Part shown: positions 36,031 to 44,594 of the stretch, one piece after another
Numbering within the stretch: position 1 is the first letter of the stretch
How the letters are laid out: each line of letters begins with the position of its first letter
DNA from: a virus
Direction: 5' to 3' (one strand)
Length of the DNA: 64,000 nucleotides
IMG/VR virus record: IMGVR_UViG_3300021142_000024
Location: 1-64,000 of that record
Position numbers and translations under genes: made by a program
Notes under the pieces: generated by a model
Databases searched by the model: none
What the model was told of the DNA's origin: nothing
Seen by the model: only the letters and a program-made list of their open reading frames with translations

Positions 36031-36179
36031 ATATTTTTATTTATAGATTCACTTGAAATTTAAATTAAATTTAGATGCTATTCTTGATCATCTAATACTC
36101 TATAATATAATACTTTGATTTTATTATTTAAATAGCAAATTTAATAATCTGGATAGCTTTAATTTAGTTTAAGAGTATA

Positions 36180-36437
36180 TTATAATGACAATTTACTAAT
36201 AAAAGTACTTATTGGTACACATTTTATTTTATTATCATTTTGAATTGTATAATTTACAAAAACACTCGTATGACCAACAAATATAGAAGTAACTGTCTTA
36301 TCTTTATAAATAGAGCCAATTTTAATCAAAATCATGGTTTTATTATTATGATCTGGATAATATACTCTTTCATACTGATCAGTTTTATGTTTAAGTGGCC
36401 AATAGATCGGTGTAGATTGGTATTTAATATTGCTCAT
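36180..36437 (-). CDS. Hypothetical protein (85 aa)
   Basis: Beta-rich small protein (TMILIKIGSIYKDKTVTSIF). Its promoter box lies four bases before the ATG. Unknown function. Confidence 0.58.
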   Translation of the reverse strand: MSNIKYQSTPIYWPLKHKTDQYERVYYPDHNNKTMILIKIGSIYKDKTVTSIFVGHTSVFVNYTIQNDNKIKCVPISTFISKLSL

Positions 36438-36440
36438 AAA

Positions 36441-36450
36441 GTAAAAGTAT
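36441..36450 (-). promoter_or_regulatory. Promoter element ATACTTTTAC
   Basis: Box immediately upstream of the gene at 36180..36437, near-leaderless spacing. Confidence 0.5.
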
Positions 36451-36488
36451 TATATTATTGATTAGAGATAAAGTCTAAATTTTAAGTA

Positions 36489-36523
36489 TAAAAAAAAGAC
36501 CTACTTTTTTTGTAGGTCTTTTA
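36489..36523 (-). terminator. Terminator of the HTH gene
   Basis: AAAGACCTAC (36495..36504) with GTAGGTCTTT (36512..36521), seven-base T loop, A and T flanks. Confidence 0.82.
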
Positions 36524-36548
36524 ATAAGTATTGTCTCTTTTTTATTAA

Positions 36549-36794
36549 TTAGTTAATCTCAGAGACTATTTCAGCATTTTGCTTACGATTACGAGCCATA
36601 TTAAAAATATGATTCATAATGCGAGTATTAAACTGCTTACCACTTACTACATCACTCACATGTGTAATAGAATAACCAGTACGCTCTGCTGTAAGAGTAA
36701 TATCACCATTACGGAGACGGCGATTAGCGATGATCGCTTTTTGAATGTAAGAACGAGTCTTGTACTGCTTTGGACGATTTGTTTGATTCCTCAT
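36549..36794 (-). CDS. Small DNA-binding protein (81 aa)
   Basis: Arg/Lys-rich with a helix-turn-helix-like core (ITLTAERTGYSITHVSDVVS) and basic flanks; probably a DNA-binding regulator. It forms its own promoter-gene-terminator unit, as expected for a regulator expressed separately. Confidence 0.65.
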   Translation of the reverse strand: MRNQTNRPKQYKTRSYIQKAIIANRRLRNGDITLTAERTGYSITHVSDVVSGKQFNTRIMNHIFNMARNRKQNAEIVSEIN

Positions 36795-36832
36795 TTTTTT
36801 GAGTTTTTATGTGTTAAAAATAGATTACAATA

Positions 36833-36840
36833 CAAAAGTA
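36833..36840 (-). promoter_or_regulatory. Canonical -7 box TACTTTTG
   Basis: Exact TAnnTTTG upstream of the HTH gene. Together with TTACTTTTAC boxes elsewhere it shows the two forms coexist. Confidence 0.6.
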
Positions 36841-36884
36841 AAAATAATAGATGAGATATAAAAACTTATTTTCTAAGTATAGTA

Positions 36885-37100
36885 TTAATTTACTACTCTT
36901 TTATTTTTATAAAATTTCATATTTTCTACAAGATCATCCAAAAATTTTTCAAATTTAGACCTTAATGCATCATTTGGATCTCCTTCAGTAGATTCAATAA
37001 ATTGTTTAAATGAATAAATGTCTACTTCAAATCTGGCTATTCCATTTTCACTAAAAAATGTGGAGACTGTTTCTTGTGGAAATTCGATGTGATTGTTCAT
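36885..37100 (-). CDS. Hypothetical protein (71 aa)
   Basis: Acidic N-terminal half and basic C-terminus (ENMKFYKNKRVVN). Unknown function. Confidence 0.58.
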   Translation of the reverse strand: MNNHIEFPQETVSTFFSENGIARFEVDIYSFKQFIESTEGDPNDALRSKFEKFLDDLVENMKFYKNKRVVN

Positions 37101-37117
37101 AACTTTTAATTTTTAGT

Positions 37118-37321
37118 TTATTGGTTTAAAATACCGTATTTTATTTTTAGGGTATCTATATAATATTTTATAGCCCTGTCTGGATTAGAAGATTTTATAT
37201 TCGATCCTGAATTTGTATTATTAAGACACTCAGAATATCCTAATAGATATGCATATTCCATAGATATTCTTATTTGATCTATTAATTCTTCAGGAGAAAT
37301 TACCTTATTATTATCTTCCAT
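37118..37321 (-). CDS. Hypothetical protein (67 aa)
   Basis: Helical small protein (PEELIDQIRISMEYAYLLGY). Unknown function; co-directional with close neighbours. Confidence 0.55.
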   Translation of the reverse strand: MEDNNKVISPEELIDQIRISMEYAYLLGYSECLNNTNSGSNIKSSNPDRAIKYYIDTLKIKYGILNQ

Positions 37322-37332
37322 AAAATATAATT

Positions 37333-37518
37333 TTATTCTTCATCATGTAATATTAAATTATTACTCATATTACCTCCAGACTCTTCAAGATTTTTTTTAC
37401 CCTTATTAATAAGTTCTATAATTTTTTTCTTGATCTCTTTTAGAGAAGTTGCATATTGTTTTACTTGCTCTTGTTCGTAGTCTGGTAATGTGCTTATAGC
37501 TTCTTTAATATTTGACAT
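37333..37518 (-). CDS. Hypothetical helical protein (61 aa)
   Basis: Helix-rich (EQEQVKQYATSLKEIKKKII), acidic C-terminus. Unknown function. Confidence 0.52.
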   Translation of the reverse strand: MSNIKEAISTLPDYEQEQVKQYATSLKEIKKKIIELINKGKKNLEESGGNMSNNLILHDEE

Positions 37519-37534
37519 ACAGATAAATTATTTT

Positions 37535-37783
37535 TTAATAAATATCTGAATTTGATGATATAGATTTAAGTCTCTGTATTTCTTGAGCTATTTTAGGATC
37601 TCTTATGATCTCTATTGAAGAGACTTCATTGCTCTCTGTGCCTTCTATAACTATTAATCCTGTAAATTTAGATGTTTCTGAGTGATTTACGCATGTGGTT
37701 TTATATCCCAATGCTGCTCTTTTTGGATGTATTTCTACATTACAAACTTTACAATAGTACTTATTCTCTAATTCTTGCTGCAT
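37535..37783 (-). CDS. Zinc-finger-like protein (82 aa)
   Basis: Contains YYCKVCNVEIHPKRAALGYK, then CVNHS, a C-x2-C-x(n)-C/H arrangement similar to the DksA/TraR-type zinc finger core. The remainder is a helix and strand region of unknown role. Confidence 0.58.
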   Translation of the reverse strand: MQQELENKYYCKVCNVEIHPKRAALGYKTTCVNHSETSKFTGLIVIEGTESNEVSSIEIIRDPKIAQEIQRLKSISSNSDIY

Positions 37784-37841
37784 ACTTATTCAAAACTGAT
37801 TTAAAATATAAAATTAAATAAAAATTTTGTAAATAAAAAAT

Positions 37842-37961
37842 TTAACTTTTGTGTTTATTTTGATAATACTTTAATATTTTTTTATTTTTACGTGATATTG
37901 AAAGTATAATTATTGTTAAAATGAATATTATATATACAAAATAAGACATAATGAATTCCAT
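37842..37961 (-). CDS. Single-TM micropeptide (39 aa)
   Basis: MEFIMSYFVYIIFILTIIIL then a basic tail (SRKNKKILKYY). Fits neatly between two genes. Membrane-located if made. Confidence 0.42.
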   Translation of the reverse strand: MEFIMSYFVYIIFILTIIILSISRKNKKILKYYQNKHKS

Positions 37962-37969
37962 ATTTAATA

Positions 37970-38275
37970 TTATTTATGGTTTATCATAAAAGTTAAGATA
38001 GATTTCTGTAATTCTGTTAATGCTCTTGTATTATCTTCTATAAGTTTAGCTAATCTATCACGCTCTTCTATAAGTAAATTCGTCATATCTAATTGTACTT
38101 TGTCTATCTTTTGCTCTAATTGCGCATTTCTCTCTACTAATTTTTGATATTGATGAAATGCAACCCAGGCAAGTATAACAGTAATTATCCCTAATATTCC
38201 ATATTGTAATACATAGTTCTGATAAGAACTAAGTGGATTAGGCATCGGTGTTATATTAGATTGTAATATTATCAT
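37970..38275 (-). CDS. TM plus coiled-coil protein (101 aa)
   Basis: One N-terminal transmembrane helix (YGILGIITVILAWVAFHQYQ) followed by a coiled coil to the end. The topology resembles XhlA/holin-associated or spanin-like proteins, but no specific family is evident. Confidence 0.6.
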   Translation of the reverse strand: MIILQSNITPMPNPLSSYQNYVLQYGILGIITVILAWVAFHQYQKLVERNAQLEQKIDKVQLDMTNLLIEERDRLAKLIEDNTRALTELQKSILTFMINHK

Positions 38276-38335
38276 GGTAAATTCTTATAATAATAAATAT
38301 TATCATTATTTAGAAAAAACCAAAATGTACTACTT

Positions 38336-38482
38336 TTATTTAGGAATTTCACTCTTTAAAAGACCATTAACATAAAATTTAAAATTTCCAATATCTATCT
38401 TTATTCCATTAAAAGTTATATATAAAGAAAATAAAATATACGCTAAGAGTCTTAAAAGATTTCCCTTATTGATCTTTTTCAA
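38336..38482 (-). CDS. Possible small protein with TTG start (48 aa)
   Basis: Open frame from TTG (38480..38482) with product (M)KKINKGNLLRLLAYILFSLY; hydrophobic first half. The lack of ATG lowers confidence. Confidence 0.32.
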   Translation of the reverse strand: MKKINKGNLLRLLAYILFSLYITFNGIKIDIGNFKFYVNGLLKSEIPK

Positions 38483-38484
38483 AT

Positions 38485-38679
38485 CTATCGTATTTTATGA
38501 GTCATTGCTAATTGCCTAAATGTAATAGGCACTCTTGAACTTACATTATAATCAATAGCCCATTTATTAAAATCTGGTCTATTTTCTGGTTCACATGTCC
38601 TAAACCCAATTGAATTTGATAAAATTGATTGACCTTTTGCTGGAATTCCAAAGAAAAATTCTGTGATTTTATATTTCAT
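38485..38679 (-). CDS. Hypothetical protein (64 aa)
   Basis: ATG at 38677..38679 (MKYKITEFFFGIPAKGQSIL) is favoured over one six codons upstream. Followed by RTCEPENRPDFNKWAIDY. Preceded by a canonical TACTTTTG box at 38695..38702. Unknown function. Confidence 0.55.
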   Translation of the reverse strand: MKYKITEFFFGIPAKGQSILSNSIGFRTCEPENRPDFNKWAIDYNVSSRVPITFRQLAMTHKIR

Positions 38680-38694
38680 AACCTTAATTTTTAA

Positions 38695-38702
38695 CAAAAG
38701 TA
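38695..38702 (-). promoter_or_regulatory. Canonical -7 box TACTTTTG
   Basis: Exact TAnnTTTG upstream of the 64-residue gene. Confidence 0.55.
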
Positions 38703-38743
38703 CAAATTAAAATTGAAGAATAGAAATCTATCTTTTAAGTAGA

Positions 38744-40039
38744 CTATTGGTAATCTATAAGATCTTCTGGTAGTGGATTTTTATCATCTTTTATAGGCTC
38801 TTGAACTTTTTCTGCTAATTGTCCAATTCCCAAACTTTTAAGATGTTCTAAATAAAAATCATCTATTTTATAAAAGCTTTCAGATTCTTGTGGTGCATCT
38901 GGAGACTCTGGAGCAGTACCTTGTAATATTTGTCGTTTATTTCTATTAGTAAAATCTAAAGCTAGTATAAAAGCACAATTATAACATACCCATCTTAAAT
39001 TACTTTCAGTCCAATCAGAACGATCTCCATTGATAAAATTTATCATTAGGGGCATCTTCATATCAATAGGTCTTTTAGAACAATATCCGCACTCACTACA
39101 AGAATATCCAAGTCTACCATCTTTCATAAGTCTTGAGGCTAATTGATCAATTCTTTTAGGAGTGGCAGTTTGACCTTTAATTAATTGATATCCTAATTCT
39201 ACAAATTGAAAACTATTTTTAGTCTTTTTAGTTCTTGCTTTTGGTATACCTGTACCATTTGATAAATGCAAATTAAATAAAGATCTACCCGTCTGTTGAT
39301 CAATATACATTTTTGCATACTTTTTCCAAGTCTTATATGATACTCTCAGCCATTGAGCCGCCTCTTTATTAGACCTAGTATTACGCATAGCGCCTCGAAT
39401 AATCTCTTCAGATAATTCAAGTCCTTTATATTTCCAATTATCTGGGCGCTCGCTCATTGGTGGGAGATTTTCAGATGTGAATTTCTGCTTTTCCCATTTC
39501 TCTTTTATTTCAGCCGCCTTTTGAGGATCGTAATTTTTAAATTTCTCTTTTCTTAGTTTATACTTTTCAAATGAGTATTTCTTCCACTTTTGATATTGTA
39601 TTTCAAAAAGACTTAATTTAGTCTCTTCATCTATAATAGCAGATGCACATTTCTTATATACATATGGTGAAGCCCCTAAAATTTCTGCAGCCTGTTTATT
39701 ACATAAAGTAACAGACATCGCATATCTTATCTCCTCTTCAGTAAACTCATTCTTATCATGATAGCTTTTATAGGTTCTTATTGGTTTTTTACCTATTTCT
39801 TGAGCTTTAGCTAAAAGTAAATTTCTATTTTGTAATTCTAAAAGATTTAACCCAGTATCTGGATCTAAATATTTTTTTGCGTAATTTTTAAATCTATCTG
39901 TAGATACATTAAGATATGCAGCGGCTTTATAAATATAATTACTATGATTTATAGCCTCTCTTATTTTAGATTCTGGAATAACTAATTTAGCATTACGATC
40001 CTTAAGAGCCTGTCTAGGATCTTGGAATAAGTCTGCCAT
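38744..40039 (-). CDS. Triple helix-turn-helix repeat protein with Cys4 finger (431 aa)
   Basis: Three ~45-residue repeats of one motif at about 24-69, 98-145 and 206-251: IREAINHSNYIYKAAAYLNV, IRYAMSVTLCNKQAAEILGA, IRGAMRNTRSNKEAAQWLRV, each ending YxDxxTGxxLxxLQ-like. Then comes a C-x2-C ... C-x2-C module (YSCSECGYC ... LRWVCYNC) framed like an HNH finger (INFINGDRSDWTESNLRWV) but without the catalytic His pair. Probably a sequence-specific DNA-binding protein; a domesticated homing protein or packaging factor is possible. Confidence 0.7.
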   Translation of the reverse strand: MADLFQDPRQALKDRNAKLVIPESKIREAINHSNYIYKAAAYLNVSTDRFKNYAKKYLDPDTGLNLLELQNRNLLLAKAQEIGKKPIRTYKSYHDKNEFTEEEIRYAMSVTLCNKQAAEILGASPYVYKKCASAIIDEETKLSLFEIQYQKWKKYSFEKYKLRKEKFKNYDPQKAAEIKEKWEKQKFTSENLPPMSERPDNWKYKGLELSEEIIRGAMRNTRSNKEAAQWLRVSYKTWKKYAKMYIDQQTGRSLFNLHLSNGTGIPKARTKKTKNSFQFVELGYQLIKGQTATPKRIDQLASRLMKDGRLGYSCSECGYCSKRPIDMKMPLMINFINGDRSDWTESNLRWVCYNCAFILALDFTNRNKRQILQGTAPESPDAPQESESFYKIDDFYLEHLKSLGIGQLAEKVQEPIKDDKNPLPEDLIDYQ

Positions 40040-40046
40040 AAAATCT

Positions 40047-40454
40047 CTATTTATTTATTTTAGGATTAATTTTTATCATTAAATCCCAAAGATCATAAGG
40101 ACTTTTAAATTCTATATGATTACCAAATGTGTCTACTAACGCTAGAGAATTACCATCTTCATCCATACGTTCCCAAAGATAAAAGCTAATTAGATCATAA
40201 CATTCAGGTCCATAACTCATAAGAAGTAGATAATCAATAATACTATAAAACTTTTCATCATATTTAGCAGTATCTATTTCTAGATCTGAGTATGCTATAT
40301 TTGATCTTACTATAGCCTCATCTATCATATTTATGATCATTACAAAGATCTCCCTCTTCTTTTCAATCCCACCTCTTTGCGCCTTTCTTTTAATAAATGA
40401 TTGTATATTCAATATAGAATTTACTGCCTCTTGTATTTGCTTATATTCTTCCAT
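40047..40454 (-). CDS. Hypothetical protein (135 aa)
   Basis: Helical, with acidic stretches and ECYDLISFYLWERMDEDGNS near the C-terminus. Lies between the HTH-repeat gene and a further helical protein; possibly an operon reaching the ClpP-like gene. Function unknown. Confidence 0.6.
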   Translation of the reverse strand: MEEYKQIQEAVNSILNIQSFIKRKAQRGGIEKKREIFVMIINMIDEAIVRSNIAYSDLEIDTAKYDEKFYSIIDYLLLMSYGPECYDLISFYLWERMDEDGNSLALVDTFGNHIEFKSPYDLWDLMIKINPKINK

Positions 40455-40460
40455 GACCTT

Positions 40461-40805
40461 TTACTTTTTTAACGGGATTTTTTTCTGCTTGTCTTTTATC
40501 TCTTGTATCAACCATGCTATTTTTTTACAAGTATCATAGTCCTCTTGAGTAACATACATAGCTAATATTGATTCTAATGCAGAGATCCAATTATTTTTAT
40601 GAATTTCTATATAAGATGTAGAGTCATTTATTTCAAATAAAGTTGCAAATATTTTATTAGACTTATGAGCATCTTCTATTGCTATAGGAGTTCTCTCTTT
40701 AAGCATATCTAAAAATTGCTGAGATTTTACTATATCTTCCGCAGTCAATTCCTGTATATTGTCAAATATTGCCCTAATTATTTTATCTTTTTTTGCTAAA
40801 GCCAT
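40461..40805 (-). CDS. Hypothetical protein (114 aa)
   Basis: All-helical with a basic C-terminus (KDKQKKIPLKK). Unknown function; closely spaced with its neighbours. Confidence 0.6.
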   Translation of the reverse strand: MALAKKDKIIRAIFDNIQELTAEDIVKSQQFLDMLKERTPIAIEDAHKSNKIFATLFEINDSTSYIEIHKNNWISALESILAMYVTQEDYDTCKKIAWLIQEIKDKQKKIPLKK

Positions 40806-40822
40806 AACTAATACTATTTGAT

Positions 40823-41140
40823 TTATTTTGAACCTTTAAGTATATTAATCAACATATTAGTGATTGAATTTAATGGCACAATAAATCCTATAACATTTTT
40901 ATAAGGAGTTCTGTCATCAAAATCCACCATTAATCCAGCATCACCAAATCTTTTTTGAAGAGCTGTTGATATTTTCTCAGTTAAATCTTGTTTTTCTTTT
41001 GGATCCATTTCATCTGAATCTAATATGAATTGCATCTTAACTCCTCTCTTAGTCTCATTAGTATTTAAATCAAACTGAAGACCTAATTTTTTACCAGCTA
41101 TATTTACTGATGTTCTTGGTTTTGGTATTATATTATCCAT
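40823..41140 (-). CDS. Hypothetical protein (105 aa)
   Basis: Alpha/beta protein with a C-terminal hydrophobic stretch (NVIGFIVPLNSITNMLINIL). Sits next to the ClpP-like protease gene. Function unknown. Confidence 0.58.
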   Translation of the reverse strand: MDNIIPKPRTSVNIAGKKLGLQFDLNTNETKRGVKMQFILDSDEMDPKEKQDLTEKISTALQKRFGDAGLMVDFDDRTPYKNVIGFIVPLNSITNMLINILKGSK

Positions 41141-41160
41141 GTAATTTTTATTATAAATAT

Positions 41161-41712
41161 TTAAATTATCTCATCAATCAATCCTAATTTAAGAGCCTCT
41201 TTTGGAGATATATACCACTCTTCTTTTCTGAGTTTAATATCATCAAGTTTCTTCTTTGGTATTTTAGAGCGTTCTAAAATAATAGAATCATACATATCTT
41301 GTAATCTATGACCCTCTTCAACTTCTTTATGATGAGTACTAAGTTTTGTGTCAGATCCTATTCCCCAAGAGACTTCATGATACATTAAAGTAGATCTTTT
41401 TGACATTGATCTATGATGTCCTACACATAATATTGGTAGTGCCATAGATTGAGCTTGACCTAATATAGTAATATGTACTGGTATTTTTGAAAGTTCAATA
41501 CAATCTATAAGTCCAAATCCTCTATAGACTTCTCCACCCTGTGAATTTATTATTAATTTTATAGGTTCTAATTTTTCAATAGGTACATTAGAATCTAATT
41601 CATTAATTTCTAATATTTGAGATATACAGTCATTTACATTCTCATCATCAATATCTCCTAAAACCACTATTCTACTTTGAGGTTTTTCCTCTTTTTTATT
41701 TTTAGAACTCAT
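41161..41712 (-). CDS. ClpP-like serine protease
   Basis: ClpP/crotonase-fold peptidase (183 aa). It has LIINSQGGEVYRGFGLIDCI, the nucleophile Ser89 in GQAQSMALPI, the general-base His112 in LMYHEVSWG, and the C-terminal YISPKEALKLGLIDEI typical of ClpP. In phages such proteins process heads or degrade host proteins. No ClpX/ClpA partner is in the window. Confidence 0.88.
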   Translation of the reverse strand: MSSKNKKEEKPQSRIVVLGDIDDENVNDCISQILEINELDSNVPIEKLEPIKLIINSQGGEVYRGFGLIDCIELSKIPVHITILGQAQSMALPILCVGHHRSMSKRSTLMYHEVSWGIGSDTKLSTHHKEVEEGHRLQDMYDSIILERSKIPKKKLDDIKLRKEEWYISPKEALKLGLIDEII

Positions 41713-41759
41713 ATGATATTAATTTAGATAATAAGAACATATTAAATAATAATGAAATT

Positions 41760-42887
41760 TTAAAATAAATGTATTAAGTCACTCTGTCTTTCTATAATTT
41801 GATTTATTGTAATTTTTAAGTCTTCTAATTCAAAATATCCAGGTTCTCCTGATTCTTTTATTATAGCAGGAAGAGATTGTAATAATTCAAATGTTCTTTG
41901 GTTAAATTTTAAACAATCAAATTCTACTATAATATCATTATCTTGAATAGGATTTGAATTTATGAGTGGCAATATTCTTTTTGTCAAATCATATTTAGTA
42001 TTTGGTTGTTCTTTTTCTATATAATTAAATAGATCATTGATATATATTTTATCGCACCACGGTTCTAAAGTTTCTAATGCGTGAATATTACAATTATGAG
42101 CTACATATGCTATATTATATTTTAGATAATTTCCTCTTGATCCCCATTTTCTGATATAATTTCTATTTGATTTAATCTCTAGTATTTGAGTTTGTATTTT
42201 ATATTCTTCTGAAAATCTAGAAGTCTTACTTACAAAATGATAACATATTGCATCTAAAGAAGTTATTAATTCTAAACCATATAATTTAAGTCTATTTATT
42301 ATATCATCATCTTCACAAAAAAAAGGATTAAATAGATTATCCATACCACCTATTTCTAATAAAACTTTTCTAGGCATACACATAAAAAATGTTACCCCTG
42401 GTTCTAGCATATTAGATTTATTATGAGCCTCTTCATTTGCAAACTTATACATATCAGAAGTCCTAAAGCTATTTATATCAATACCAAAATCTCTTATAAT
42501 CTTACCAAGTCTTTCATGTCCTGAGAATATAGGTGGTTCTATCGTAGTATATGATACAGCTCTAGAGTGAGTCATATGCTTTAATATATTTTCTATAAAG
42601 TTTGGAGCTAAAACAATATCATTATGTAAATATGCTACATAATCTTTAGTAGCTATTTGTGTTGCCTTATTAAATGTATCTGATAATGTTTTAGAATCTT
42701 TTTCATAGTAATACTTTAGATTAATATCAGATAATGAGTCTAGCCATTCATGTGTACCATCTGTAGATCCATAACTTACAAAGCATATCTCAATTTCTGG
42801 ATATAATTTTCTAGTTGTGAAGTAGAAATTTTTTGAGTAGTCTAGATTATTTTTAAGACCAACTAAAAGAGATATATTATTCTTCAT
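41760..42887 (-). CDS. GT2-type glycosyltransferase (375 aa)
   Basis: GT-A fold: ISLLVGLKNNLDYSKNFYF at the start, EICFVSYGSTDGTHEWLDSL (nucleotide site), YVAYLHNDIVLAPNFIENIL (DxD-like HND), GGMDNLFNPFFCEDDDIINR (acceptor/ED motif). Transfers a sugar from an activated donor; donor and acceptor unknown. First of a run of glycan genes transcribed together; overlaps the upstream gene by 11 bases. Confidence 0.82.
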   Translation of the reverse strand: MKNNISLLVGLKNNLDYSKNFYFTTRKLYPEIEICFVSYGSTDGTHEWLDSLSDINLKYYYEKDSKTLSDTFNKATQIATKDYVAYLHNDIVLAPNFIENILKHMTHSRAVSYTTIEPPIFSGHERLGKIIRDFGIDINSFRTSDMYKFANEEAHNKSNMLEPGVTFFMCMPRKVLLEIGGMDNLFNPFFCEDDDIINRLKLYGLELITSLDAICYHFVSKTSRFSEEYKIQTQILEIKSNRNYIRKWGSRGNYLKYNIAYVAHNCNIHALETLEPWCDKIYINDLFNYIEKEQPNTKYDLTKRILPLINSNPIQDNDIIVEFDCLKFNQRTFELLQSLPAIIKESGEPGYFELEDLKITINQIIERQSDLIHLF

Positions 42888-43758
42888 ATATAAATTTATT
42901 TAAGCTACGTTTACTTTTTTCTGCCATTTGTTTATATTCTATATCTTCTCTTGTTGATATAGTATTTACTCTTTTATTAGGATGATAATAATTATGACCT
43001 TTTATTCTAGTAGCTAAATGATATTGTGGAATTTGATACTTTTGAAAAAATAAAGCTGCGCATGTATCTTCTTGTATAAAATTCATATCAGGTGCAATAA
43101 ATGGAGTAGGTAAATTTCCTGATAAAGCAAGTAATGATCCATCTATTTTATTATTGTCTAATTTTATAATTGATATATCATATTTATCATTAAATTCATT
43201 AAGTTGATCTAGAGTTATTCTGTCATAATAACGAAATGGTTTTAATTCTTCATTACTAGGTTTTTGATTATCTAAATTTGGATATTGTTTTAAGTCATTA
43301 TGTTCAACACAAGTCCATGAATCATCCCACATTATTCTAGAAGCACAACTTAATGTATGCGGTTCTGAAATATCTAAATTAGATAAAATGTAAAAATAAT
43401 CATTAGGTATTAAACAATCACTTTCACCCCATACTGTATATTTTGCATTAGTATTATATATTTCTCTGCGCCAATCTCCTATATTATAAAATGGATGATC
43501 ATCTGTTTTATGTATTATTTTTGCATCTTTTAATATTGGATGAGATAAAAATTCATTAAACATATCTTCAGATTTTCCATCAATAGGCTTTTCTAAATAT
43601 GTTTGGGAATTAAGGCAAATTACTAATTCTACTGGTACAGAACTATAGATTAGCGCTGCTTGTAATGAATCTAATATTTCATTTACTATCTTAGACTCAT
43701 ACCACATTATGTGTTGTTGATAAAGGACCATATTTAGTATTTTAAAGGAGAATTCCAA
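42877..43758 (-). CDS. Glycosyltransferase-like protein (293 aa)
   Basis: A strand-rich start (LNMVLYQQHIMWYESKIVNE), VELVICLNSQ, and AKYTVWGESDCLIPNDYFYI (an acidic ESD at the place of the DxD motif) point to a GT-A domain. The rest (PHTLSCASRIMWDD...) is not assignable to a numbered family. Overlaps the downstream glycosyltransferase gene. Confidence 0.65.
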   Translation of the reverse strand: MEFSFKILNMVLYQQHIMWYESKIVNEILDSLQAALIYSSVPVELVICLNSQTYLEKPIDGKSEDMFNEFLSHPILKDAKIIHKTDDHPFYNIGDWRREIYNTNAKYTVWGESDCLIPNDYFYILSNLDISEPHTLSCASRIMWDDSWTCVEHNDLKQYPNLDNQKPSNEELKPFRYYDRITLDQLNEFNDKYDISIIKLDNNKIDGSLLALSGNLPTPFIAPDMNFIQEDTCAALFFQKYQIPQYHLATRIKGHNYYHPNKRVNTISTREDIEYKQMAEKSKRSLNKFIYEE

Positions 43759-43853
43759 TTAGACTGCATTATTATACCTAAATAATTTTTGGTTATCATT
43801 TTTTTATTATATTTTACTGTTATATATACTCAATATACTACTAAATAAGATTA

Positions 43854-44594
43854 TTATCCATAATACGTGTAATTTTTTGTTTTTTCTCTTAATTCATATA
43901 ATTTTGAAGAAAGATTTTTATCTTCAAAGTACTTTATCATTTCTTTATATGCATTATTATTATAATCTGCTATATGAGCTTTATCAGAATTATCTTTAAT
44001 ACTCCCCCCTCCATAATGTATTACTGGAAGCCAATCACATACACCTATTTTCCAATTTTTTTCTTCACATACTATACCACTCATGACATCTTGCACCCAT
44101 CCATATTGACTTCCAAAAGCTTTTACTTCTTCTATAAATTCTCTTTTTAATAATACACATTGATAATCTACCCATGGGACATATCTTATTTCTTGAGAAT
44201 TCCAACAATGCATTTGTGGCCAATAACATTGATCTTTTCCTGGTTGTATAATACAAGCTGAGCACATCATCAATTCGGGAATTGAAAAAAGTTGGTTTCT
44301 TAAATTTTTAATAAAATTATATCCGTGGATTATTAAATCTGAATTTAAGAAAAGAAGTGAATCATATTGGGGATTTTCTAAAAAAAACTGAAATCCTATA
44401 TCTAATCCGCCTCCATAATAACAGTTTTCTTCTATTTTATGTGTTGTATATTTACTTTCTTTTCCTTTATCGCTTCCATTATCAAAAACTAATAAATCAT
44501 AATCATTATTTTCATATGGTTTTAATATTTCAAATAAAGTATCTGTATATTGGATTGAATTATAGTGTAGTATTATTGCTAGTGTTTTATTCAT
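43854..44594 (-). CDS. GT2-type glycosyltransferase (246 aa)
   Basis: LAIILHYNSIQYTDTLFEIL, DLLVFDNGSDKGKE, YYGGGLDIGFQFFLENPQYD, SLLFLNSDLIIHGYNF (NSD metal motif) and WLPVIHYGGGSI define a rhamnosyltransferase-like GT2 enzyme. Overlaps the upstream gene by 8 bases. Confidence 0.85.
   Translation of the reverse strand: MNKTLAIILHYNSIQYTDTLFEILKPYENNDYDLLVFDNGSDKGKESKYTTHKIEENCYYGGGLDIGFQFFLENPQYDSLLFLNSDLIIHGYNFIKNLRNQLFSIPELMMCSACIIQPGKDQCYWPQMHCWNSQEIRYVPWVDYQCVLLKREFIEEVKAFGSQYGWVQDVMSGIVCEEKNWKIGVCDWLPVIHYGGGSIKDNSDKAHIADYNNNAYKEMIKYFEDKNLSSKLYELREKTKNYTYYG

Noticed and set aside
38744-40039. Active HNH homing endonuclease
   Set aside because: The Cys4 finger has HNH-like spacing but the conserved His residues are replaced (MINFINGD), so catalysis is unlikely.
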